Part shown: positions 53,439 through 60,785 of the stretch, piece after piece
How the letters are laid out: each line of letters begins with the position of its first letter
Position numbering within the stretch: the first letter of the stretch is position 1
NCBI GenBank assembly: GCA_017460835.1
Contig: JAFUAD010000037.1
Location: 22,540 to 86,539 of the forward strand
From: Oscillospiraceae bacterium
GTDB lineage: Bacteria; Bacillota; Clostridia; Oscillospirales; Ruminococcaceae
Length of the DNA stretch: 64,000 nucleotides
Direction: 5' to 3'
Position numbers and translations under genes: made by a program
Notes under the pieces: generated by a model
Databases searched by the model: none
Seen by the model: only the letters and a program-made list of their open reading frames with translations
Told to the model about the DNA's origin: nothing

Positions 53439-54097
53439 ACAGCATCATCTTCGATCTGGACGGCACGCTGCTCGACTCCATGCCGATGTGGAGCAGCATC
53501 GACCGGCGCTTTCTGACAGAGCTCGGCATCGACCCGCCCGCCGATATCACGGAGCGGATCAAGGCGATGACCGTTCCGCAGGCCGGGGAATATTTCATCC
53601 GCCGCTTTTCGCTCGATCTGACGCCGGAGCAGGTGACGGAGCGCGTCGGGGCGCTCGCGGCGAGGGCATACCGCGAGGAGCTTCCGCTGAAGCCGGGCGC
53701 AGAGGCGTTTCTGCGTGAGGCAAGGCGCCGCGGCATTCCGTGTGCGCTCGCGAGCATCACATACCCCGAGCTGCTGGATGCCGCCCTCAAACGGCTCGGC
53801 ATCGCGCAGTATTTTCAGGCGATCGTAACGCCCGCAGACGGCTTTTCCGGCAAGCAGGACCCGGCGATCTATCTGCATACCGCCCGCCTGCTGCATACCG
53901 CGCCGCAGGAGACGCTGGTCTGCGAGGATGCAGTCTATGCCGCAAAAACCGCGAGGGACGCCGGCTTTCCCGTGCTCGGCATCCTCGACCCGGAGGCGGA
54001 GGCCGAATGGGACAGAATGCGGGAAATCTGCGGCATCACCGCAAAGAGCTGGACAGAACTATTGACAGGACAGATTTTTCAGATATTTTCAGAATAA
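53435..54097 (+). CDS. HAD-superfamily phosphatase (beta-phosphoglucomutase/phosphoglycolate type)
   Basis: 220 residues. HAD motif I is FDLDGTLLDSM; a helical cap domain with PxxxPG-like LPLKPGAEAFL; motif II in PCALASIT; motif III Lys in SGKQDPAIYL; motif IV in CEDAVYAAKTARDAGFPVLGI. All catalytic residues are present. Family members hydrolyse phosphoglycolate, sugar phosphates or act as mutases; the sequence does not decide. Translationally coupled to recR. Confidence 0.9.
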   Translation: MNSIIFDLDGTLLDSMPMWSSIDRRFLTELGIDPPADITERIKAMTVPQAGEYFIRRFSLDLTPEQVTERVGALAARAYREELPLKPGAEAFLREARRRGIPCALASITYPELLDAALKRLGIAQYFQAIVTPADGFSGKQDPAIYLHTARLLHTAPQETLVCEDAVYAAKTARDAGFPVLGILDPEAEAEWDRMREICGITAKSWTELLTGQIFQIFSE

Positions 54098-54151
54098 GAC
54101 TGTGCGGCGTGATTGCCGGACGGTCTTTTCTCATGAAACGGAGAGATTTCC

Positions 54152-54982
54152 ATGCTGATTGATTTTCATACGCATATTTTCCCGGAAAAAATCGCGGCGC
54201 GCAGCATCGAGGCGCTGATCGCCGGCATCCGGCGCGAGCAGGGCGCGGATTACGAAAATCCGGACGGCTCACCGCTGGTTTTCCGGGAGGGAACGCCGGA
54301 GGCGCTGCTCGAATCTATGGACAAATCTGAGGTCGATTGCAGCATTTGCCTGCCGATCGCGACCAAGCCCTCGCAGACCGTGAGCATCAACCGCTTCGCA
54401 GAGGGCATCCGCAGCGCGCGCATGATCTCCCTCGGCACGCTGCACCCGGCAGACCCGGAGGCGGAGCAGGTGCTCGAAGACCTCGCAAAACGCGGATTCC
54501 GCGGCATCAAGCTGCATTTGCAGTTTCAGCAGTACGATATCGACAGCCCGGAGGTCATCCGCATTCTGCAAAAGGCAGAGGCGCTTGGCCTGATCGTCGT
54601 GTTCCATGCGGGCGCGGATATCGGCCTGCCGCCGCCGGTCTATACCTCGCCGGAGAAGATCCGGCATGCGCTCGATTATGTGGACGGCAGCAATCTCGTC
54701 GCCGCGCACTTAGGCGGCTGGGCGCAGTGGGATGACGTCGAGCGGTATCTGGTCGGGACGAACATCAACCTCGATACCGCCTATATCCGGCTGTTTATCC
54801 CGCCGGAGCAGTGCCTGCGCATCATCCGGAATCACGGCGCGGATAAGATCGTGTTCGGCTCGGATTCCCCGTGGGAGAACCCCGCCGACACCCTGAAATT
54901 TTTGCAGTCGCTGAATCTGACAGAGCGGGAATTGGCACAGATCACGCACGAAAATGCACAGCGGCTGCTGAAGAACGCATAA
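54152..54982 (+). CDS. Amidohydrolase-2 family metal-dependent hydrolase/decarboxylase
   Basis: 276 residues in a TIM barrel: DFHTHIFPEKIA (HxH metal site near the start), RGIKLHLQFQQYDI, VVFHAGAD (H), AAHLGGW (H) and FGSDSPWENP (catalytic Asp). This is the amidohydrolase 2 pattern of ACMSD/gamma-resorcylate-type decarboxylases and uncharacterised hydrolases. The substrate is unknown. Start at 54152, 55 bp after the HAD gene; likely co-transcribed. Confidence 0.85.
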   Translation: MLIDFHTHIFPEKIAARSIEALIAGIRREQGADYENPDGSPLVFREGTPEALLESMDKSEVDCSICLPIATKPSQTVSINRFAEGIRSARMISLGTLHPADPEAEQVLEDLAKRGFRGIKLHLQFQQYDIDSPEVIRILQKAEALGLIVVFHAGADIGLPPPVYTSPEKIRHALDYVDGSNLVAAHLGGWAQWDDVERYLVGTNINLDTAYIRLFIPPEQCLRIIRNHGADKIVFGSDSPWENPADTLKFLQSLNLTERELAQITHENAQRLLKNA

Positions 54983-55009
54983 CCCCTCGCTGCAAGGGAG
55001 GAACGGATC

Positions 55010-55891
55010 ATGGAAATGAACCGGAAAAAGCGCTTTCTGCTCGCGGTCATCGGCGGGACGCCGCTCGGATTTCTGGCGCTGCTGTATTACGGCGTGCCGG
55101 TTCTGCCCGCTGTCATCATCGCACTGGTGCTGGGCGGGATCGTCGCGCTGGCATTTGTTTGGGAGATTCGCGCGGAGAAAAACGATGCCGCATTCCGGCA
55201 GGCAGTCGAAAGCGGCGAACGCTATGCGCAGGACGAATGGCGGGAGGCGTATGCGAAATACCGCGGGACACACGATTTTCAGCGCGTGACGGCAAAGAGC
55301 ATGCAGGCTGACCTGAACCGCCGGTACCGGAAAACCGCCGGCATTGTCCTCACGGGGATTTCGCTGCTGTTTTTCATTCCGGCTGTTTTCTGGCGCAGCG
55401 GCGCGGCTGAGGCAAATGTGTTTCTGGCGATCGGCGGGCTGATTTTCCTGAGCTGGGGGCTGCTGAAGCTCCTGCGCACGCCCGTCCGGGCATTCTGCCG
55501 CGCCTGCGGGGAGAATCTGCCGCACATTGACCGCTCCTATCTGAACGGGAAGCTGCTGTCATACCGGAAGGGCGATATCCGCAGCGGCATCTGCATCGAC
55601 GGGGATTATACCGTCATCTGGGATGCAAAGCGGATCACCGCCGTGGAAAACAGCCGTGTGACCGAGGCGAGAAAGCATATCCGGCGCACCAAATATTACG
55701 GCAACGGCGTGTATACCGGCTCGCGCACCGATTATTTCCTGATCGTGGATTATGACGATGCCGCGGGCAGCGGACACCGGTGCAGCGCGCAGCTCAATGA
55801 ATTTCAGGTTGAAATGGCGCTGGAGGCGATGAATGCCGCACGGAGCAGCGTCGGCTTCAGCATGAAGGAGCAGAACGATTATGTATTCTGA
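55010..55891 (+). CDS. Conserved-type membrane protein, function unknown
   Basis: 293 residues. Two N-terminal helices (~10-50), a soluble stretch with charged helix YAQDEWREAYAKYRG, two more helices (~110-160), then a cytosolic C-terminal domain (~165-293) with strands ICIDGDYTVIWDAKRITAVEN and YFLIVDYDDAAGSG. This layout resembles YcxB-like/PH-like membrane proteins, but I cannot assign a family with confidence. It lies 27 bp after the amidohydrolase and 16 bp before dus. Confidence 0.6.
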   Translation: MEMNRKKRFLLAVIGGTPLGFLALLYYGVPVLPAVIIALVLGGIVALAFVWEIRAEKNDAAFRQAVESGERYAQDEWREAYAKYRGTHDFQRVTAKSMQADLNRRYRKTAGIVLTGISLLFFIPAVFWRSGAAEANVFLAIGGLIFLSWGLLKLLRTPVRAFCRACGENLPHIDRSYLNGKLLSYRKGDIRSGICIDGDYTVIWDAKRITAVENSRVTEARKHIRRTKYYGNGVYTGSRTDYFLIVDYDDAAGSGHRCSAQLNEFQVEMALEAMNAARSSVGFSMKEQNDYVF

Positions 55892-55907
55892 ACAGGATTG
55901 AAATGCA

Positions 55908-56891
55908 ATGAAAACAGTGACAATCGCGGGGCAGGAGGTTCCGCAGACTGCGGCGCTGGCGCCGATGGCATCGGTTGCGGATACGGCCTACCGGGTGCTG
56001 TGCAGGGAGCACGGCGCCTGCATGTGTACGGGCGAGCTGGTCTCTGCAAAGGGGCTCTGCTACGGCAGCCGCGGCAGTGCCGAGCTTTGCCGCATTACAC
56101 CGCCCGAGCGCCCGATGGGGCTGCAATTATTCGGCAGCGAGCCCGAATTCACGGAGGAAGCGGTAAAGCTGCTGCTGCCCTTTCAGCCGGACTGGATTGA
56201 TCTGAACATGGGATGCCCGGTGCCGAAGGTCGTGAATCAGGGGGCGGGCAGTGCGCTGATGAAAACGCCGGCGCTTGCGGAGGAGCTCCTGCGCAGAGCC
56301 GTCAAGGCGGCGGGCGGCGTGCCCGTGACCGTGAAAATGCGGACGGGCTGGGATTCCGGGACGGTCAACGCGGTGGAATTTGCCAAGCGCATGGAGGCCG
56401 CGGGCGCTGCTGCGATCACCGTTCACGGGCGGACGCGGATGCAGTTTTACAGCGGCGAAGCGGACTGGTCGCAGATCGCGGCGGTCAAGGCTGCGGTTTC
56501 GGTGCCGGTGATCGGAAACGGCGATGTTGATTCCGGGGAGAGCGCCCTTCGGATGTACCGCGAGACCGGCTGCGATCTGGTCATGGTCGGGCGGGCAACC
56601 TACGGAAATCCGTGGATTTTCGAGGAAATCGCCCATGCCGTATCGGGTGAGCCGTATGAAGCGCCGGATGTGCGCACGCGGCTCAGTGAAATGCTGCGGC
56701 AGATCCGGATGATCCTGCAAAACAGTGAAAAATCGGAGGCGCTTGCGATGCGGGAGGCGCGCAAGCATGCGCTCTGGTATCTGCGCGGCAGACCGGGTGC
56801 GGCTGCATTCCGGGCGCGCTCGGCGGCGCTGAACTCCTATGCGGAGGCCGAGGCGCTCGTGCAGGAATATCTGGAAAAATTTGATGTGTGA
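55908..56891 (+). CDS. dus: tRNA-dihydrouridine synthase
   Basis: 327 residues, an FMN TIM-barrel enzyme that reduces uridine in the tRNA D loop. Motifs: LAPMASVADTAYRVL, active-site Cys in LNMGCPVPKVV with AGSALMK, KMRTGWD, ITVHGRTRMQFYSG, VIGNGDVDS and VMVGRATYGNPWIF (phosphate site), followed by the C-terminal helical tRNA-binding domain. Closest in pattern to DusB of Firmicutes. It ends the rightward gene series before a repeat-containing intergenic region. Confidence 0.95.
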   Translation: MKTVTIAGQEVPQTAALAPMASVADTAYRVLCREHGACMCTGELVSAKGLCYGSRGSAELCRITPPERPMGLQLFGSEPEFTEEAVKLLLPFQPDWIDLNMGCPVPKVVNQGAGSALMKTPALAEELLRRAVKAAGGVPVTVKMRTGWDSGTVNAVEFAKRMEAAGAAAITVHGRTRMQFYSGEADWSQIAAVKAAVSVPVIGNGDVDSGESALRMYRETGCDLVMVGRATYGNPWIFEEIAHAVSGEPYEAPDVRTRLSEMLRQIRMILQNSEKSEALAMREARKHALWYLRGRPGAAAFRARSAALNSYAEAEALVQEYLEKFDV

Positions 56892-56929
56892 GGAAACCCG
56901 CCCCCGATGCGTATAACCTAACAGAGCCG

Positions 56930-57030
56930 GGCCGGCAGTGCCGGCCTCCATTTCGCTTCGCACCATAATGAGATAAGCTGATTGTTTTATCTCAGCCGAA
57001 TATTTTGGCACGCTTGCGCGTGCACGCATT
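56930..57030. repeat. Mosaic palindromic intergenic repeat, copy D (short)
   Basis: GCCGGCAGTGCCGGC, CGCTTCGCACCATAATGAG, the hairpin GAGATAAGC..TTTTATCTC, CAGCCGAATATTTTGGC and CACGCTTGCGCGTGC. Same module order as the left half of copy B, then it stops. Confidence 0.8.
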
Positions 57031-57450
57031 TGGAAATTGCTTTTGTTATTAGCCCAATCGCCGACTGAGCGAATTCTTCTATATAGGTATTCTTCGCGCC
57101 TGTTGGCTTTAGGGCGTGTTGAACTGTGTATTTTGATTCGGTTCACGCTCCCATTGTCCGTGCTGATTAGCAAAATATTGCCGCAAAATAGTGTTATTCT
57201 GATAAAACCTTGAAGGAGAAGAAGGAGCAGAATAGACAAAGGTGAATCAGCGTCAAATCACAATATTATATATAATATATATAATCTATATTAACTTTTA
57301 ATGGTTTGGGATTTTGCTTGTCTCCGGTTCTTGTCCTTCTTCTCCCTCAAACTTTTGTCATTGTTGTATGATATTGCCGCAATATAGTTTTATCGCGGAG
57401 CTCCGGCTCTGTTACAGTTTGGGGTTGATTCTGTTACAGCTTGGGTGTAC
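57031..57450. other. AT-rich intergenic region with internal repeats
   Basis: No gene. A run of TATATAA repeats at ~57267-57292. An inverted pair GAAGGAGAAGAAGGAG (57212) and CCTTCTTCTCCCTC (57335) brackets it. ATATTGCCGCAAAATAG (57174) recurs as ATATTGCCGCAATATAG (57369), and CTGTTACAG occurs twice (57412, 57431). GC is clearly below that of the flanking genes. Confidence 0.55.
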
Positions 57451-57453
57451 GCC

Positions 57454-57482
57454 TTGATTTTTCTGCGGAGATATGGTATACT
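57454..57482 (+). promoter_or_regulatory. Promoter of the FHA-FtsW-PBP operon
   Basis: TTGATT 57454-57459, 17-bp spacer, TATACT 57477-57482. Confidence 0.65.
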
Positions 57483-57526
57483 GATAGGATAGAAATACTG
57501 TACCTCTTAAGGAAAGGAGCGTCATC

Positions 57527-57979
57527 ATGGATTTATCAGAGCTGTTTGAGAAATACCCGTATCTGCGGGAAGCCATGACAGCCTTTGTCGTCATATTCGT
57601 TGATATCTGCGCGCTGGTGATTCTGATTGCAGCGGGCAGAGAGCGCCGCCGGGGCGACCGGCTCTGGGCGCGCGAGGGCAGAGGCTATATGCTCGCAAGC
57701 GGCGCGACCTTCTATCCGCTCGGCGCGGCCGAAATCCTGATCGGACGGCACCCGGCAGCGGATATCCGCTTCGATGACAAGGAAATTTCGCGCTTTCATG
57801 CGCTGCTGACCCTCTCGAACGGGCAGTGGACCATCGAGGACATCGGCGCACAGAACGGTGTGCTCGTCAACGGCAGACGCATCACGCAGCCGCGCATCCT
57901 GCACCAGAACGACCGCATTCAGATCGGCAGGCGCTGCCTGACCGTTGTCCGCGGAACCGGAAAGGGCGTGGTCTCATGA
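57527..57979 (+). CDS. Membrane-anchored FHA-domain protein
   Basis: 150 residues: one membrane helix (~18-36, FVVIFVDICALVILIAA), a basic stretch, then a forkhead-associated domain (~60-145) with EILIGRHPAADIRFDDKEIS, RFHALL and NGVLVNGRRI, the residues that bind phosphothreonine. It would tether a phosphoprotein near the wall-synthesis complex. Start follows AAAGGAG. The stop overlaps the ftsW-type start (ATGA at 57976-57979). FHA-FtsW-PBP gene order is seen in Ser/Thr-kinase-regulated cell-wall clusters; no kinase gene is in this window. Confidence 0.9.
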   Translation: MDLSELFEKYPYLREAMTAFVVIFVDICALVILIAAGRERRRGDRLWAREGRGYMLASGATFYPLGAAEILIGRHPAADIRFDDKEISRFHALLTLSNGQWTIEDIGAQNGVLVNGRRITQPRILHQNDRIQIGRRCLTVVRGTGKGVVS

Positions 57980-59256
57980 GCCAGAGCAGAACGAACCCTG
58001 TCTCACACCCCTTTTTGCTGCTGCTGGTGCTGATCGCACACACGGCCATGCTGGGGCTGGTGATGCTCTCCTTCGGCGCGACCGCCGAGGTGCTGAAGCT
58101 CGCGTTTATCATCCTGATCTTCGATTTTATCGGCGCAATCGCATTGCAGTTCGTCGCGCAGGAGGCGTGTACGGTCGATACCGTGCTGCTGCTCGTGCTC
58201 GGCATGAGTACCATTTACCAATCCTGCTTCGGCGGGCTGGAATTTGCGATGAAGCATTTTATTTTCTGTGTCGGCGCATTCTTCGCCTGCCAGATTTCCT
58301 ATGTTCTCGTGCGGAATCCGTACCGCGCCGAAAAGCTCAAACCGCTCTGGTATGCCGCATTCTTCGCTTTGGTGGCAATGATCTTCTTCCTGACCGGCAC
58401 AAGAGGCATCTGGATTGACCTCGGCTTTATTACATTGCAGCCCTCGGAATTTGTCAAGCCGGTGTTCGTGCTGATCTGCGCGAGTTCCATCCGGACACAG
58501 CTCCGAAAATCTGAGATACACGGCATTCATTTTGTGCCGGATAATCTGCTTCTGCTGTTCTGCACGGCGGTGATCGCCGGCTTGCAGTGGTACAGCCGCG
58601 ACCTCGGCTCCCTGCCGACCTTTGCGGCGGCTGCCGGCTGCGCGCTGCTGCTGCGGTTCAGCTATCTGCGGGAGAAAATCTCCGTCCGGCTGATTCTCTG
58701 CATGGGCGTCGGCGTGATCTTCCTCTGCATCATGGCATGGAAAATGGCACCGGCCTATGTGCAGGACAGACTGCATACGGATATCTGGTCGGATATGTCC
58801 GGCAGCGGCTATCAGCAGGTCAAGGCGCTGACCGCGATCGCGGAGGGCGGCTGGTTCGGCAAGGGCGCCGGAAACGGCACGCTCGTTAATGTTGCCGCGT
58901 CCCGCACGGATATCGTGTTTTCCGCGATCTGCGAGGAATGGGGACTGTTCACCGCGATCATGACGGTCGTGCTCGTCCTGTTCCTGCCCGCGGCGATTCT
59001 GACGGTTCCGCCGCGCAGCTACTATCATTCCGGACTCGCAATCTGCGTCGCGGCGATGTTCGTGATGCAGATGACGCTCAATATCTTCGGCTCGTGCAAT
59101 CTGATTCCGTTTACCGGCGTCACGATTCCGTTTATCTCGCAGGGCGGCAGCTCGATGCTCTCCAGCGGGATCATGGCGGGCTTTCTCAAGGCGGCGCAGG
59201 CTCCGGTTCTGACCGGGCGCCCCGCACTGCGAATGAAGAGAGGAGGCGGGCAGTAA
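57976..59256 (+). CDS. FtsW/RodA/SpoVE-family peptidoglycan polymerase
   Basis: 426 residues with about ten membrane helices. SEDS-family features: FITLQPSEFVKPVFVLICAS, the extracellular loop SGYQQVKALTAIAEGGWFGKGAGN, FSAICEEWGLFTAI and the C-terminal PFTGVTIPFISQGGSS. The polymerase Asp/Glu region SRDLGSLPTFAAA is present. It should add lipid II to glycan strands, with the class B PBP encoded next as transpeptidase partner. Whether it serves division or elongation is not shown. Its stop TAA overlaps the PBP start by one base. Confidence 0.92.
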   Translation: MSQSRTNPVSHPFLLLLVLIAHTAMLGLVMLSFGATAEVLKLAFIILIFDFIGAIALQFVAQEACTVDTVLLLVLGMSTIYQSCFGGLEFAMKHFIFCVGAFFACQISYVLVRNPYRAEKLKPLWYAAFFALVAMIFFLTGTRGIWIDLGFITLQPSEFVKPVFVLICASSIRTQLRKSEIHGIHFVPDNLLLLFCTAVIAGLQWYSRDLGSLPTFAAAAGCALLLRFSYLREKISVRLILCMGVGVIFLCIMAWKMAPAYVQDRLHTDIWSDMSGSGYQQVKALTAIAEGGWFGKGAGNGTLVNVAASRTDIVFSAICEEWGLFTAIMTVVLVLFLPAAILTVPPRSYYHSGLAICVAAMFVMQMTLNIFGSCNLIPFTGVTIPFISQGGSSMLSSGIMAGFLKAAQAPVLTGRPALRMKRGGGQ

Positions 59257-60725
59257 TGGCAAGATCCCGTTCCCCGTATCCGAATACACAGCCGCGTGTG
59301 ATTCCCGTTCCGCCGCTCGATGTCTCGGCGCCGCGGAGCATGCGGCGCGCCGGCAAGGGCACGGTTCTGCTGCTGCTGGCATTTATCCTCGCGCTGGTGT
59401 ATCTGGTCTATGTGCTTGTGACGCGCTCGGCCTTTTACATGGCCAAAACCGGCCAGACCGGCTACGGCAGGGTCGTAGACCGCAGCGGCGATGTGCTCTT
59501 TGACGGCACAAAGCCGATGACCGATTATGAAAAGGGGCATTTTGCCGATGTCGGCAACCTGATCGGCGACACGACCGGGCAGATGTCGAATACCGTCGTC
59601 TCGAAAAATATCGAGCTGCTCGCGAATTACAGCTTCCTTTACGGCAAGAATTCCGGCACGGTGACGCTGAAAACGACGATCTCCCACAAGGCGACCCGCG
59701 CCTGCTATAACGCACTCGGCAAGAAAAACGGCACGGTCGTCGCATACAACTGGAAAACCGGCGAGATGCTCGTCTGCATGAGCAAGCCCTGCGTCGATAC
59801 GGCACTGGGATATGACAATCTCGACAGCATGCCGGCGGGCAGCCTGCTCTGCAAGGCGTTCCTGCCGACGGTTCCCGGCTCGACCCAGAAGGTCTCGACG
59901 CTGATCGCGGCCTATGAGCAGAACGGCATTGATTCGGTCAATGCAACGGAATTCACCTGTGAGGGCTCGTGGGTCAATGCGACCGACGGCAAGATCAACT
60001 GCCACAACCCGAAGGGGCACGGCACACAGAAGCTCAACGAGGCCTTCGCCAACAGCTGCAACCCGTATTTCGCGCAGCTTGTGCAGTCAAGGCTGCTGCC
60101 GCTTTCCGCGATCATCGAGACCTATACCGGCATGGGATATTCGGTCAACGGCGCAAAGGCGGATTCCCTGCTGATGGATAAGCTCGTGATCCCCCCCGCC
60201 TCGACCACGCTGACCGACAAGGATGAGTTCGAGACGCAGTGGGGATGCCTCGGGCAGGGCAAAACCCTCGTCAGCCCCTATCAGCTCATGCTCTGGCAGG
60301 GCGCTGTCGCAAATGAAACCGGCATCGCTGTTCAGCCCTATATTCTGGCATCGCATACGGACATCGAAAACCGCGTGACGCAGCTCGGCTCCACGCAGTA
60401 TACCAAGCGCTTTTTCTCGCAGGAGGCGGCAAAGGGCGTGCATGCGGTCATGGCGGACAATGCCGAAAAGCATTATTATGTTTCGCTCGGCGAATATACC
60501 TGCGGCGTCAAGAGCGGTACGGCACAGGTTCAGGAAAACGGCAGGGAGTATGAGAATTCGCTGCTCACGGGCTTCTGCACCGACGACGACTGCCCGGTCG
60601 CATTCTGCGTGATGATCGAGGAGCGCGTCAGCACGGATCTTTCCTCGGCGCAGCTTGCAAAGGTGCTGCTCGATGCACTGCGGAGCGAGGGCATTACAAA
60701 ACCGGCACAGTCTGCCGGCTCATAA
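59256..60725 (+). CDS. Class B penicillin-binding protein (PBP2/PbpA-like transpeptidase)
   Basis: 489 residues: cytosolic tail, one helix (~37-58, VLLLLAFILALVYLVYVL), a short pedestal domain (RVVDRSGDVLFDG), then the transpeptidase domain. Catalytic motifs: SxxK as PGSTQK (~residue 208), SxN as NSCN (~267) and KSGTAQ (~418, the KTG box). The pedestal is short compared with FtsI, as in the PbpA proteins linked to FHA/FtsW genes. It cross-links peptidoglycan and is the target of beta-lactams. Confidence 0.92.
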   Translation: MARSRSPYPNTQPRVIPVPPLDVSAPRSMRRAGKGTVLLLLAFILALVYLVYVLVTRSAFYMAKTGQTGYGRVVDRSGDVLFDGTKPMTDYEKGHFADVGNLIGDTTGQMSNTVVSKNIELLANYSFLYGKNSGTVTLKTTISHKATRACYNALGKKNGTVVAYNWKTGEMLVCMSKPCVDTALGYDNLDSMPAGSLLCKAFLPTVPGSTQKVSTLIAAYEQNGIDSVNATEFTCEGSWVNATDGKINCHNPKGHGTQKLNEAFANSCNPYFAQLVQSRLLPLSAIIETYTGMGYSVNGAKADSLLMDKLVIPPASTTLTDKDEFETQWGCLGQGKTLVSPYQLMLWQGAVANETGIAVQPYILASHTDIENRVTQLGSTQYTKRFFSQEAAKGVHAVMADNAEKHYYVSLGEYTCGVKSGTAQVQENGREYENSLLTGFCTDDDCPVAFCVMIEERVSTDLSSAQLAKVLLDALRSEGITKPAQSAGS

Positions 60726-60785
60726 CAGGAAATGCTCATCCGGATACGGCAAAAAGCTGCCGGATGATGAAAATAAGGTGATAAT

